A stretch of 64,000 bases of DNA from Pseudomonas sp. dw_612 (lineage in GTDB: Bacteria; Pseudomonadota; Gammaproteobacteria; Pseudomonadales; Pseudomonadaceae). Below the pieces are notes generated by a model. It had not been told where the DNA came from and ran no database searches. It saw nothing but the letters and a program-made list of their open reading frames with translations. Every line of letters begins with the position of its first letter. Within the stretch, counting starts at the first letter, position 1. Positions 8,825 through 17,730 of this stretch are shown here, one piece after another. The stretch is from positions 1 through 64,000 of the forward strand of contig NZ_JAAVVC010000006.1 in assembly GCF_018449725.1 (NCBI RefSeq), read 5' to 3'. The translations under genes and the position numbers were made by a program.

Positions 8825-10273
8825 TCAGGCTTGACCGAACACCTGCAGGATCTGTTTGTACTCCAGGAAGTCATCCAGGCCGGCCAGGCCGCCGAGCCGA
8901 CCTTGTCCGCTGTTCTTGAAACCACCTTCTTCGAACTCGACCTGCATGCTGGCCCAGTCGTTGATGCAGATGTGACCGGCATCGAGTTGTCGAGCCACGC
9001 GAATCGGTCGGTTGACATCGCGACTCCAGATACAGGCACTCAACCCGTACACGCTGTCGTTCGCCATGGCGATGGCCTCATCTTCGGTGTCGAACACTTG
9101 CAACGTCTGCACCGGGCCAAACACTTCGTCCCGTGAAATCGCCAGGCCCGCCGCTGGCACTTCCAGCAGCGCGGGGCGATAGAATGCACCGCCGGCCAGT
9201 GGGCCTTCGCTGATCAAACCACCGCGCACGATCGCCGTGGCGCCTTCGTTGAGCGCGACCTTGACCATCTGTTCCACACGCTCGGCCGCCTGGCGGTCGA
9301 TCAGTGGCCCTATCTGGCTGGCGGGATCGGCCGCTGGCCCCGGCTGCACGGCCGACAGGCGTTCTGCGAGCAAGCCCTTGAGTTTTTCCGCGACGCCACG
9401 TTGCACCAGGATGCGGCTGCCGGTGACACAGAACTGACCGGCAAACACCGTCGATGACGCGACGATGGCCGGCACTGCCGCTTCAAGGTCTGCATCGTCA
9501 AACACCAGGTGCGGTGTCTTGCCACCCAACTCCAAGCCAATCCGCTTGAACTGCGCAGCACCGGCAATGGCGATGTTGCGACCGGTCGAGGTACTGCCGG
9601 TGAAACTGATCACCGGTACGTCGGGAGAGTCCACGAGGAATTTCGCGCCTTCTGCGCCGCTCTCGACAAAAATGTTGATCGCGCCCTTCGGAATCTCCGC
9701 AACGCTGGCCAGTATTTGCGCAGACAAATACGCGGTCTGCGCGGCTTGGGCCGGGAGCTTGATCACGGCGGTGCACCCGGCGGCGAGGGCCGGGGCGAGG
9801 GCACGAATCAGCAGAAACGCGGGGGAGTTCCACGGCACGATCAGGCCGGCCACACCCACTGGCTGACGCAACGCCATGGATTGTGTGCCCGGGCGCGGTT
9901 CAGCCACGCGGCCGAAGGTGGTCAGCGCCAGGCCGGCGGCGAAGCGCAGGGCGCGAACGATCTGCATGGCTTCGAAACCGGCTTCCATTTTCAACTTGCC
10001 GTTCTCGCTGGTCAGGCAGTCGATCACTTCTTGTGAGCGGCGTTCGTAGGCATCCGCCAAATGGCTGAGTGCGGTCGAGCGGCGCATTGCATCGACTTTC
10101 CAGTCGCTGTCGTGAAAGACCTGTCTGGCGGCGGCTACAGCTTTTTTCGCTTCAGCCAGGCCACCATCGTAGAACGTGGCGAAGGCTTCTCCGGTGGCGG
10201 GGTTGATGCTGTCACGCAGTTGCCCGCTGTCCATCCATTCGCCATTGATCCAGTGCTTTGCTAGCTGTCCCAT
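8825..10273 (-). CDS. NAD(P)-dependent aldehyde dehydrogenase
   Basis: 482-residue cytosolic enzyme that oxidises an aldehyde to an acid. The substrate tunnel Asn lies in IVPWNSPAF, the general base Glu in LELGGKTPH, and the catalytic Cys in AGQFCVTGSRI. Length is standard. AAAGG 7 bases upstream supports the ATG. It lies 89 bp downstream of the dehydrogenase gene at 10363 on the same strand, but the gap is AT-rich and carries a dyad plus a 16-bp motif also found upstream of the aromatic operon at 26.9 kb, so it may have its own regulated promoter. It is clearly divergent in sequence from the three other aldehyde dehydrogenases in this window. Confidence 0.93.
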   Translation of the reverse strand: MGQLAKHWINGEWMDSGQLRDSINPATGEAFATFYDGGLAEAKKAVAAARQVFHDSDWKVDAMRRSTALSHLADAYERRSQEVIDCLTSENGKLKMEAGFEAMQIVRALRFAAGLALTTFGRVAEPRPGTQSMALRQPVGVAGLIVPWNSPAFLLIRALAPALAAGCTAVIKLPAQAAQTAYLSAQILASVAEIPKGAINIFVESGAEGAKFLVDSPDVPVISFTGSTSTGRNIAIAGAAQFKRIGLELGGKTPHLVFDDADLEAAVPAIVASSTVFAGQFCVTGSRILVQRGVAEKLKGLLAERLSAVQPGPAADPASQIGPLIDRQAAERVEQMVKVALNEGATAIVRGGLISEGPLAGGAFYRPALLEVPAAGLAISRDEVFGPVQTLQVFDTEDEAIAMANDSVYGLSACIWSRDVNRPIRVARQLDAGHICINDWASMQVEFEEGGFKNSGQGRLGGLAGLDDFLEYKQILQVFGQA

Positions 10274-10331
10274 GAGAAAACCTTTGAAATATTCGGGAGG
10301 TAAAGAATGCTGTTCTCGATTCGATAATTCA

Positions 10332-10359
10332 ACATAAATCTAACAATATGGGATTTGTG
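10332..10359 (-). promoter_or_regulatory. Candidate operator upstream of the aldehyde dehydrogenase gene
   Basis: CATAAATC (10333-10340) and GATTTGTG (10352-10359) form a dyad with 7 of 8 positions matching around an 11-bp centre. Read on the minus strand, 10347-10332 is ATTGTTAGATTTATGT, which matches 15 of 16 bases at 26957-26972 upstream of the aromatic operon. The position, 59-86 bp upstream of the start, suits a regulator site. Confidence 0.55.
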
Positions 10360-10362
10360 TGT

Positions 10363-11379
10363 TTATCTGGCATCGATCACGATCTTGCCGAAATGCGCAC
10401 CCGATTGCAGGTATTCATAGGCGGCGACGGCTTCATCGAACGGGAAAACCTTGTCGATGGTCGGCACGATCCGGTTGACGTCGACGAACCGCACCAAGTC
10501 TTCGAGCATGGCCCGGCTGCCCGCTGTAACCCCGACCAGCCGCTTGGCGCCGCCGATCAGCATGCCGGGCTCGATCGAGACACCGCCGCCGCCACTGACG
10601 CGGCCAATCACCACGACGGTCGCGCCGACACCGGCGGCCTTGAGGGAGCGGGCCAGCGTGTCTTCGCCGCCGACTTCGACCACCAGATCGACCCCGGCGC
10701 CAGCGGTCAGTCGCAGCACTTCGTCTTGCCAGTCTGGCGTCGTGCGGTAGTTGATCGTCCCATCGGCCCCGAGGGCTTTGACCCGTTGCAGTTTTTCATC
10801 CGACGACGAGGTCACGATGGCGAACAGGCCGGCGGCCTTGGCCAGTTGCAGCGCCCACAGCGATACGCCACCGGTGCCCAGAATCAGCACGCTGGAGCCT
10901 GGCTTGAGCGCCCCGGCGACGAACAGCGCATTCCAGGCGGTGACGCCAGCGCAGGACAAGGTCGAGGCCTGTGTTGGCGTCAGACTGATGGGGGCTGCAG
11001 TGAAAAACTCCTCGCTGGCGACCACTTCCCCGGCGAGGGTGCCGTCGAACTGGGCGCCAAATGAAATCGCGGTTTTGCTCGACGACAACGCCCCATCCAC
11101 CCAGCGTGGGTAGTAACTGGTGATCACGCGATCACCGATTTTGAAGCGAGTGACGGCGTTGCCCACCGCAATGATTTCCCCGCAGCCGTCGACCAGCGGG
11201 ATGATCGGATAGCTTGGCGGGTTATAAAACTGGCCCTTGGCAAAGCTGAGATCGCGGTGGTTGAGCGAAGTCGCGTCGATGCGCACTTTGACTTCGTGGG
11301 CGTCGGGGCTGCGCTCGGGACGCTCGACACGTTTGAGTCCGGCAATGCCGGTGCCCGCCAGGATTTGATAAGCCTTCAT
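10363..11379 (-). CDS. Medium-chain dehydrogenase/reductase, quinone-oxidoreductase-like
   Basis: 338 residues: N-terminal GroES-like domain and a Rossmann domain with GTGGVSLWALQLAKAAG near residue 170. The usual zinc-binding Cys of alcohol dehydrogenases is replaced (SLNHRDL where zinc enzymes have GVCHTDL), and the four-Cys structural zinc lobe is absent, so it is probably a zinc-independent NADPH quinone/enone reductase type rather than an alcohol dehydrogenase. It lies between the esterase gene (46 bp upstream) and the aldehyde dehydrogenase gene, all leftward, suggesting a three-gene unit acting on an ester or enone. The start has GAGGAAGCAACC in front. Confidence 0.88.
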   Translation of the reverse strand: MKAYQILAGTGIAGLKRVERPERSPDAHEVKVRIDATSLNHRDLSFAKGQFYNPPSYPIIPLVDGCGEIIAVGNAVTRFKIGDRVITSYYPRWVDGALSSSKTAISFGAQFDGTLAGEVVASEEFFTAAPISLTPTQASTLSCAGVTAWNALFVAGALKPGSSVLILGTGGVSLWALQLAKAAGLFAIVTSSSDEKLQRVKALGADGTINYRTTPDWQDEVLRLTAGAGVDLVVEVGGEDTLARSLKAAGVGATVVVIGRVSGGGGVSIEPGMLIGGAKRLVGVTAGSRAMLEDLVRFVDVNRIVPTIDKVFPFDEAVAAYEYLQSGAHFGKIVIDAR

Positions 11380-11425
11380 GGTTGCTTCCTCGAAGTAGGT
11401 CAGTGATGGATTCGAAAGTGCCAGG

Positions 11426-12694
11426 TCAGCTCGCGTAGGCGGCCCGGCGTAGTGCGGTGGGGAAGTCGCCGCTCATGCCGGCGACGGCGGTATTGGTCAG
11501 CGTCACCACGCTCAGGCCCTGGACGGGATCGACCCAGAAATTCGTGCCGTAAACCCCGGCCCAGTTCCAGCTACCGGCGTACAGCGGCAGTTTCGCCGCC
11601 ACCGGGTCTTTGAGCACCGCGACGCCCAGGCCCCAGCCAAACCCCGGGCCGGCGGCGGCGACCGGCAGATTGCCGATGGCGTTGCGCGTCATCGCCGCCA
11701 CCGTGTCCGGCAGAATGATCCCGGCGCCGCCGGTACGCATGGCTTCGACGAAACGCAGGTAGTCCCTGGCCGTGCCGACCATGCCGACGCCGCCCGAAGG
11801 GTAAGCGCCGTCATCGAAGGCCCGGGCGGGCGAATAGACAATCGCGCTGGGGCCGAATGGCAGGGAGAAATGCTCGGTCATTCGCCCGGGGGCAGGCGCG
11901 GCATCGCCGTACGGAGTGGCCAGCACGCTACCGGCGTCGGCCACGAATTTGAGGCTGGAAGTGCCCAGCGGATCGGTCACGATTTGGCGTACGGCTTCGG
12001 CCAGGGGCAGGCCGGTCACCCGTTCGATGACCGCGCCCAGCACATCGATGGCGACTGAGTAGTGCCAACCGGTGCCCGGTTCGAACAGCAACGGCGCCGC
12101 GGCAATACGTCGAAGATTTTCGTCCAGGGTCAGGCCGGATGCATCCAGCCCATCGGAGACGCCAAGCCGATGGTAAGGTCCGTCCGGCGCTTCCAGAAAA
12201 CCGTAGGTCAGGCCCGCCGTGTGGGTCAGCAGATGGCGCACGGTGATGACCGGTTCGCGCCCGTCTGCGAGTTTGGGGCGGAAATCCGGAAGCCAGCGAG
12301 TCAGCGGATCTTCCAGGCCCAGTTTGCCCTGGTCGATCAGCGCCAGCGCCGTCACGCCCACGATGGGTTTGGTCATCGAGGCCAGGCGAAAGATTTCATC
12401 TTCTTGCATCGGACGCCGGGTTTCCCGGTCGGCGAAACCGGCCGCGCGCTGGTAGACGATTTCGCCGTTTTTCGCGGCGATGACGGTTGCGCCAACAATC
12501 TTGCCGCTGTTCACTGCACTGAAGATAACGTCATCCATGGCCTTGGCCCGATCCCATGTCGGCGTTGCCGCCAACGCATGGGAAAGGGGGCCGGCCAGCG
12601 CAACGCCCAGGCCTCCTACCGAGGCGTTAACGAGCACCTGGCGGCGTGAAAATTGTTTAGCGGTTGCCGCGTTTTGAAGCGGTGTGGACTCCAT
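11426..12694 (-). CDS. Serine hydrolase, family VIII esterase / class C beta-lactamase fold, Tat signal
   Basis: 422 residues from the ATG at 12694, chosen because AGGAA precedes it; an in-frame start 25 codons earlier lacks a ribosome site. The N-terminus has a twin-arginine signal (FSRRQVLVNASVGGLG) ending near SHALA, so export is expected. Catalytic SxxK is SMTK, and the second motif is Y-S-V (GWHYSVAID) rather than the beta-lactamase Y-x-N, a pattern known in EstB-type family VIII esterases. LLTHTAGLTYG is also typical. Probably hydrolyses a small ester or lactone in the periplasm. Divergent from the LysR gene at 12811. Confidence 0.88.
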   Translation of the reverse strand: MESTPLQNAATAKQFSRRQVLVNASVGGLGVALAGPLSHALAATPTWDRAKAMDDVIFSAVNSGKIVGATVIAAKNGEIVYQRAAGFADRETRRPMQEDEIFRLASMTKPIVGVTALALIDQGKLGLEDPLTRWLPDFRPKLADGREPVITVRHLLTHTAGLTYGFLEAPDGPYHRLGVSDGLDASGLTLDENLRRIAAAPLLFEPGTGWHYSVAIDVLGAVIERVTGLPLAEAVRQIVTDPLGTSSLKFVADAGSVLATPYGDAAPAPGRMTEHFSLPFGPSAIVYSPARAFDDGAYPSGGVGMVGTARDYLRFVEAMRTGGAGIILPDTVAAMTRNAIGNLPVAAAGPGFGWGLGVAVLKDPVAAKLPLYAGSWNWAGVYGTNFWVDPVQGLSVVTLTNTAVAGMSGDFPTALRRAAYAS

Positions 12695-12810
12695 GGCTGA
12701 TTCCTGTCGCAAGCATGATGAAGTGAATGATCCGCACTCTAGCTCTTCACTATGAGGGTGATAATCCACTACGCTGGCGGTTCAGTTTTTAGCGACAGTG
12801 AGAAATCGAA

Positions 12811-13725
12811 ATGCTGGATCGGATTACCGGAATGCAGGTGTTTTCTCATGCCGCCCATCTCGGCAGCCTCTCGGCCAGTGCTCGGCAGATGGGCGTGTCG
12901 CCGGCGATGGCGACCAAACATGTGGACGCCCTGGAGGCGCGATTCGGTGTGCGTCTGTTTCATCGCAGCACGCGCAAGCTGACCCTGACGGAAGCGGGCC
13001 AGCAATATCTGGAAGCGTGCAGCCGGATTCTGCCGGACCTGGAAGATGTGGAAGCGATGATCGTCTCCCAGCGTGTGGATGCCAGTGGGTTGTTGCGGCT
13101 CAATGTGCCGCTGTCGTTTGGTGTGCGCTTCGTCGCGCCGCTGCTGCCGGAATTCAATCGCAAGCACCCGGGCGTCACCGTTGACCTGGGGTTGAATGAT
13201 CGCGTGGTGGATTTGATGGAGGAGGGATGGGACCTGACGATCCGCGTGGGGCCGCTGAAAGACAGTCGCCTGGTGTCGCGCAAACTGGCCGACAGTGCCA
13301 TGGTCGTATGTGCCGCGCCGGGCTATTGGGACCAGCACGGACGCCCCGCGCGCTGGGCGGATTTGCCCGCGCATAATTGCCTGAGTTTTTCCTTGTCGAG
13401 CCTGTCGCGTCCCGATGAATGGCGCTTCGGCAAGGAGGCCGATAAGCGTGTGGCGATCAAGGGCAGCCTGCGCACCAACAACGGCGATGCGCTGGTGGCG
13501 GCGGCTGCCGCCGGTCTGGGTGTGCTCTACGAGCCGGCGTTCATCGTCGCCGATGCCATCCGCCAAGGGGCGCTTGAACAGGTCACACTGGATGCGCCGA
13601 CCGCTGACCTTGGCGGGATTCATCTGGTGCGCTCGTCCGATCGCACGCCACCGGCGAAGGTCCGCGTGATGACCGACTTCCTGGTCAATGCCTTCAATCC
13701 GCTCGCGCCGTGGTCGCTGCCTTGA
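12811..13725 (+). CDS. LysR-family transcriptional regulator
   Basis: 304 residues with the N-terminal helix-turn-helix (LSASARQMGVSPAMATKHVDALE, then LFHRSTRKLTLTEAG) and a C-terminal effector domain of the CrgA-like branch. It is transcribed away from the esterase gene with 116 bp between the starts, so it is the likely regulator of the esterase/dehydrogenase group. It ends just before a hairpin shared with the convergent transporter gene. Confidence 0.92.
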   Translation: MLDRITGMQVFSHAAHLGSLSASARQMGVSPAMATKHVDALEARFGVRLFHRSTRKLTLTEAGQQYLEACSRILPDLEDVEAMIVSQRVDASGLLRLNVPLSFGVRFVAPLLPEFNRKHPGVTVDLGLNDRVVDLMEEGWDLTIRVGPLKDSRLVSRKLADSAMVVCAAPGYWDQHGRPARWADLPAHNCLSFSLSSLSRPDEWRFGKEADKRVAIKGSLRTNNGDALVAAAAAGLGVLYEPAFIVADAIRQGALEQVTLDAPTADLGGIHLVRSSDRTPPAKVRVMTDFLVNAFNPLAPWSLP

Positions 13726-13732
13726 GCTGAGT

Positions 13733-13762
13733 GCCCGTAGCGGCCGTTCAGCCGCAACGGGC
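13733..13762. terminator. Bidirectional hairpin between LysR and MFS genes
   Basis: GCCCGTAGCGGC / GCCGCAACGGGC, a 12-bp stem with one A-A mismatch and a 6-nt loop, between two convergent genes. Confidence 0.65.
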
Positions 13763-13769
13763 GGTCGGA

Positions 13770-15041
13770 TCAGTCAGGCTTGATGAGGCCGGGGAACCCT
13801 TGGTCTGTCATCGATTTGCGCTTGCCCGGCAGGGTTTCCTTTAAGAAAAGGCTCACCAGCAACCCGATCCCCAGACTGCCCAGTGCCAGCAGCAGGGTTT
13901 TCTCAATGCCGTAATGCTGGGCGATAAAACCGGCCAGTGCCGGCGCCACTGCGCCACCGAACAACTCTGCAGCGCCGACGATCAGGCCTGTCGCCGTGGC
14001 GATCAACGAGGGCGGCACCGATTCACTGGTCAGCGGGCCGTTGAGCACGCAAATCATGCTGAAGTTGAAAAAGGTCGTCATAAACAACAGGCCGAACAGT
14101 TTCAGCGGTTCGGCGCCGGTGTTGGTCAGCAGCCAGAGAAACAGCGCCGTGCCCACGAACGACAGCAGCAGCACGGGTTTGCGTCCGAAACGGTCCGACA
14201 GCGAGGGCATGATCATGTCCCCGATAAAGCCGCCGAAGCCGATGGCCGACATGACGAAACCCATCTGCGAAATGCTTAGGTGCAGGTAATCGGTCAGGTA
14301 GTTGGCCGTCATCACACTGACGACAAACAGACAGGTCAGCGCGCAACACATGCAGATGATGTTCAGCGGCATGTTGCGATGGCGCAGCACGGTCAGCCAG
14401 CTGTGTTTCTCCACCGGTTCAGCGCTGGCCACCGTGGCCTTGGCGCGCTGCGGCCGGGTTTCCTTGAGGTTGCGGTAGATCAACCAGGCCAGTACAAAAC
14501 CCGGCAGCGCGACGATGGCAAACACCCAGCGCCACGACGGCACCACGGCGAGCAGTTGCGTGGCGATGATCGGCGCCAGGCCTAAGCCGAGCAGGGGAAA
14601 AAAGCCCAACTGGATGCCCATGTTTCGCCCGCGTCGCAGCGGATGGGAGACTTCGGCGTTGGTGGCAATGGACGTGGTGGTGAACGCACCCTCGGCCACG
14701 CCCATGACCGCGCGGATCAGCAGTAACGAAGCGATGCCGGTGGCCAACCCGGAGAGGCCGGCCAGCAGTGAAAAGATCATCAGCGAAGGAATCAGTACTT
14801 TGCGGCGGCCGAACGTGTCCGAGATCCGCCCGATCAGGATGGACGACAGCGCCCAGGCCAGGGCCAGTACCGCCGAAATATTGCCCAGGTCCTGATAGTC
14901 CAGGGCCAGGTCTTTCATGATCGCCGGGAACAGCGGCAGGATGATGAAACGGTCTAGGCCGACCAGGCCAAAACCGAACGCCAGGAGCAGCACAGCTTTC
15001 CATTCGTAACGCGAGTCCCATGCAGATTTGTTGTTGTTCAT
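13770..15041 (-). CDS. MFS transporter, end of the aromatic operon
   Basis: 423 residues with about 12 hydrophobic helices. The loop 2-3 signature is GRISDTFGRRKVLIP and its repeat in the second half is PSLSDRFGRKPVLL, so it is a proton-coupled major facilitator permease of the inner membrane. It is the last gene of the leftward operon and follows the beta-barrel porin by 82 bp, which pairs an outer-membrane with an inner-membrane uptake step. The substrate is presumably an aromatic compound or a pathway intermediate; import is more likely than export but not proven. Confidence 0.9.
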   Translation of the reverse strand: MNNNKSAWDSRYEWKAVLLLAFGFGLVGLDRFIILPLFPAIMKDLALDYQDLGNISAVLALAWALSSILIGRISDTFGRRKVLIPSLMIFSLLAGLSGLATGIASLLLIRAVMGVAEGAFTTTSIATNAEVSHPLRRGRNMGIQLGFFPLLGLGLAPIIATQLLAVVPSWRWVFAIVALPGFVLAWLIYRNLKETRPQRAKATVASAEPVEKHSWLTVLRHRNMPLNIICMCCALTCLFVVSVMTANYLTDYLHLSISQMGFVMSAIGFGGFIGDMIMPSLSDRFGRKPVLLLSFVGTALFLWLLTNTGAEPLKLFGLLFMTTFFNFSMICVLNGPLTSESVPPSLIATATGLIVGAAELFGGAVAPALAGFIAQHYGIEKTLLLALGSLGIGLLVSLFLKETLPGKRKSMTDQGFPGLIKPD

Positions 15042-15123
15042 GGTTCGGGTTTCCAGTTTTCAGGGATGAGAAGTGCCCATGGCCCGGGGCTTCCAGGGCC
15101 AGATGCGGCTCGGGAACAGCGGT

Positions 15124-16485
15124 TTAGAAGTAGAACAACGCATCCACGGTGGCGGTCAGCTGATCGCGATCGCGGCCGTTTCCGAAGGGGTGATCCTCAC
15201 GATTGCCGTCGAACCAGTCGTAGCGAAGTTCCGGGCGCAGCGAGAGGTAGCGGTTGACGTCATAACGAAAGCCGGCGGTGAGCGCATTGAAGTCGCCGCG
15301 CGCGGCGCTGACCGGGAACAGGGCGAAACCGTCCGGGTCGCTGAAGTGCTCGCCGCGTACCGAAAAGGCCAGGTCCTTGCGATAGCGGTAGGTCAGCACC
15401 GCGTTCGCGCCCCACCAGCGGGCACCGTCGAAACCGGGGCCGTTGACGATGTCGACGGTGTCGGGTTTGCCGTCGCCGGCCTGATGCCCATACAGCACTT
15501 CCGCGCCCATCGACCAGTGATCATCGAAGGCATGCCAGCCGTTGACCGAGTGCTGTTGCTTGAGCTGGCCATCCGGTGAAATCAGGCGTTGGATCGGTGC
15601 CTGGACATCGTCGGTGTTGCTGTTCTCCTCGTTACCGACGACGAACTCATAATCGATCCAGGTTTTCATGTCGGGCGTGCGCCAGCGCACGGCGCCGGTC
15701 AGCGACTTGCTGTCGTTGTTGTCACGCAGGTTGTTCCAGCCTTGCACCACGCCCAACTCGACGCCCAGCACCCCACTGGCATTGCTCATCAGGCGTGTGC
15801 CCATCAGCACGCCGGAGAATGTGCCCGGCTCCGAGACCAGGGCGTAGGTCTTGGTGGCGAAGGCGTTGCGCGCTTCGCGAATGTCCGGCGGGATTTCGTA
15901 GCCGATCCCCGGGCCAAAAATCCCGGCCATGACCGTCAGGCCGGTGCCGATCGGCACGTAGGCGGTGGCGGCCAGGTTGGGCACGGCGAGGAAGCGTTGT
16001 TTGTCCCGTTGCGCCTTGGCTGGGTCATCGTCACCCGGAGAGTTCACGCCCCAGTGCATGTCCCAGCCGAAGGTCCGGGCGAATTGGGCATTGCGCCCGT
16101 AGTTGCCTTCAAAGGTGAAACCGAAGGAGAAGTTTTGCGGCGTCGGACCGGGCAGCGGCGTGACCCGGGGAATCACGTTCGACGCCAGCGGCTTGTCGAT
16201 AAACAAACGCAACGAGCCGAATTCCACGTTCTCGTCACCGGCGCCGATGATCGGGAAATTGCTCATCCCGTCATGCCGTTCGGCATGGGTCGAGTTGCTG
16301 TTGCGCGAGAACGTGGTCTCCGACAGACCGGAGACGATGATCCCGGTTTCTTTCTCGAAGTTGTCACCGAAAATCGAGGTGAACAGCGCGCCTTCGCCCC
16401 GATCTTCCGTCGGTGCAGCATGCACGTTGAGCGTTACGCAGGCGGCCAGAACCGCACCAAGCTGAGTGATCTTGATGGTATGCAT
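15124..16485 (-). CDS. Outer-membrane beta-barrel porin
   Basis: 453 residues. A signal peptide is visible (MHTIKITQLGAVLAACVTLNVHA), with cleavage near residue 23. The rest is rich in alternating aromatic strands (FSFGFTFEGNYG, LTYRYRKDLAFSVRGE, SLRPELRYDWFDGN) and ends in F (DALFYF), the usual barrel-assembly signal. This fits the OmpL-like beta-barrel porin family (BBP-2) rather than OprD or OprB. In this operon it probably admits the aromatic substrate. A compact inverted repeat lies in the 99-bp gap after the alcohol dehydrogenase gene and may lower its expression relative to upstream genes. Confidence 0.85.
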   Translation of the reverse strand: MHTIKITQLGAVLAACVTLNVHAAPTEDRGEGALFTSIFGDNFEKETGIIVSGLSETTFSRNSNSTHAERHDGMSNFPIIGAGDENVEFGSLRLFIDKPLASNVIPRVTPLPGPTPQNFSFGFTFEGNYGRNAQFARTFGWDMHWGVNSPGDDDPAKAQRDKQRFLAVPNLAATAYVPIGTGLTVMAGIFGPGIGYEIPPDIREARNAFATKTYALVSEPGTFSGVLMGTRLMSNASGVLGVELGVVQGWNNLRDNNDSKSLTGAVRWRTPDMKTWIDYEFVVGNEENSNTDDVQAPIQRLISPDGQLKQQHSVNGWHAFDDHWSMGAEVLYGHQAGDGKPDTVDIVNGPGFDGARWWGANAVLTYRYRKDLAFSVRGEHFSDPDGFALFPVSAARGDFNALTAGFRYDVNRYLSLRPELRYDWFDGNREDHPFGNGRDRDQLTATVDALFYF

Positions 16486-16526
16486 TGCCTTTTCTCTTGT
16501 TTTTGTAGGTAGGCGAATTCACTGCC

Positions 16527-16541
16527 CGCCCGGTCCGGGCG
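16527..16541. terminator. Small intra-operon inverted repeat
   Basis: CGCCCGG-T-CCGGGCG, 7-bp arms, between the alcohol dehydrogenase and porin genes. No T-tract; possible attenuator or RNA-processing site. Confidence 0.35.
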
Positions 16542-16584
16542 AATGCCTGGAGACGGGAGGGCAGCCTGTTGCTTGCGCCGGGGT

Positions 16585-17712
16585 TTAACCCATACGCAGG
16601 ATCGGTTTGACGGTCAGGCCGCTTTGCGCGTCGGCAACGGCCTGGTTGATGTCATCGAAGTCGTAGAAGCGCACCAGTTTGTCAAAGGGGAATCGGCCCT
16701 GGCGATACAACTCCAGCAAGCGCGGAATGAACACCGAGGGAATACTTTCGCCCTCGATCACCCCGCGAATCGTGCGGCCCTGGGTCATCACCTCGTTGAC
16801 GTCGAAACTGGCTTCGGTGCCGGCCGGCGGCGCGCCGACAATGGCGCAGGTGCCGCGCGTGCGCAGCGCATCAATCGCCTGGCGCAACACGGCGGGGCGG
16901 CCGCTGGTTTCCAGGGTGCAGTGCGCGCCGCCGCCGGTGATGCGCCGGACCTCTTGCACAGGGTCGACTTCCAGGCTGTTGACCACATGCGTGGCCCCCA
17001 GGGATTTGGCCAGCTCCAGGCGTCCCGGCGTGATGTCGACCGCAATCAGCGTGGTGACGCCGGCAATGCGCGCCGCCATCAGCGCGCTCAAGCCCACGGC
17101 CCCGGCGCCGAACACCGCAAAGGATGTCCCGGCCTTCGGTTGCAAGACATTCAGCACCGCGCCCGCGCCGGTTTGCACACCGCAACCCAATGGCCCGAGC
17201 AACTCCAACGGCAAGTCCTTGTCGACCTTGACGAGGTTGCGGCGGTTGGCAATCGAGTAGGTGGCAAACGAGGACTGACCGAAGAAATGGTCATGGATCG
17301 CATGCCCGTGGCTATCGTGGGTTGAACCGCTGCCGTCGAGGCGACTGCCTCCAAAATTCAACGGGAAGGTGTGGGTGCAATACGTTGCCTCGCCGGTGTT
17401 GCAGGGTTCGCAGTGGCCGCAGGAGAGGTAGGTCATCACCACGTGGTCGCCGACGCTGAAGTCCTTAACATCGGCACCCACCGCTTCGATCACCCCCGAG
17501 CCTTCATGGCCCAGCACCATCGGCAGCGGGCAGGGGAAGTACTGGTCCCGCACGATCAGGTCGGTGTGGCACACCCCGCAGGCGACCACCCGCACCAGCA
17601 CCTCATCGGCGCGGGGCGCTTGCAGTTGAATCTCTTCCATCAGGAAGCGCCCGCCCTTTTCCCGGACGACCGCCGCTTTGGCGCGGCGCAAGTTTGACTG
17701 TGGCTGTTGCAT
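16585..17712 (-). CDS. Zinc-dependent aryl-alcohol dehydrogenase
   Basis: 375 residues from ATG 17712, which follows GAGGAG; the in-frame TTG six bases earlier is rejected. Catalytic zinc ligands are in GVCHTDL and GHEGSG; the structural zinc lobe has the four-Cys pattern CGHCEPCNTGEATYC; the NAD-binding motif is GAGAVGLSALMAARIAG. This is the benzyl-alcohol dehydrogenase (XylB-like) group of medium-chain dehydrogenases, cytosolic, oxidising an aromatic alcohol to its aldehyde with NAD. The aldehyde dehydrogenase gene ends 18 bp upstream, so the two consecutive oxidations are encoded side by side. Confidence 0.9.
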   Translation of the reverse strand: MQQPQSNLRRAKAAVVREKGGRFLMEEIQLQAPRADEVLVRVVACGVCHTDLIVRDQYFPCPLPMVLGHEGSGVIEAVGADVKDFSVGDHVVMTYLSCGHCEPCNTGEATYCTHTFPLNFGGSRLDGSGSTHDSHGHAIHDHFFGQSSFATYSIANRRNLVKVDKDLPLELLGPLGCGVQTGAGAVLNVLQPKAGTSFAVFGAGAVGLSALMAARIAGVTTLIAVDITPGRLELAKSLGATHVVNSLEVDPVQEVRRITGGGAHCTLETSGRPAVLRQAIDALRTRGTCAIVGAPPAGTEASFDVNEVMTQGRTIRGVIEGESIPSVFIPRLLELYRQGRFPFDKLVRFYDFDDINQAVADAQSGLTVKPILRMG

Positions 17713-17730
17713 GAGCAATCACTCCTCGGG

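Noticed and set aside
15589..16512. Long antisense open frame of about 300 codons opposite the porin gene, and many similar frames elsewhere (for example 1432-1938, 2887-3531, 22447-23211)
   Set aside because: High GC at third positions opens long frames on the opposite strand; these lack known domains, have arginine/histidine-rich compositions and lie opposite genes with clear motifs.
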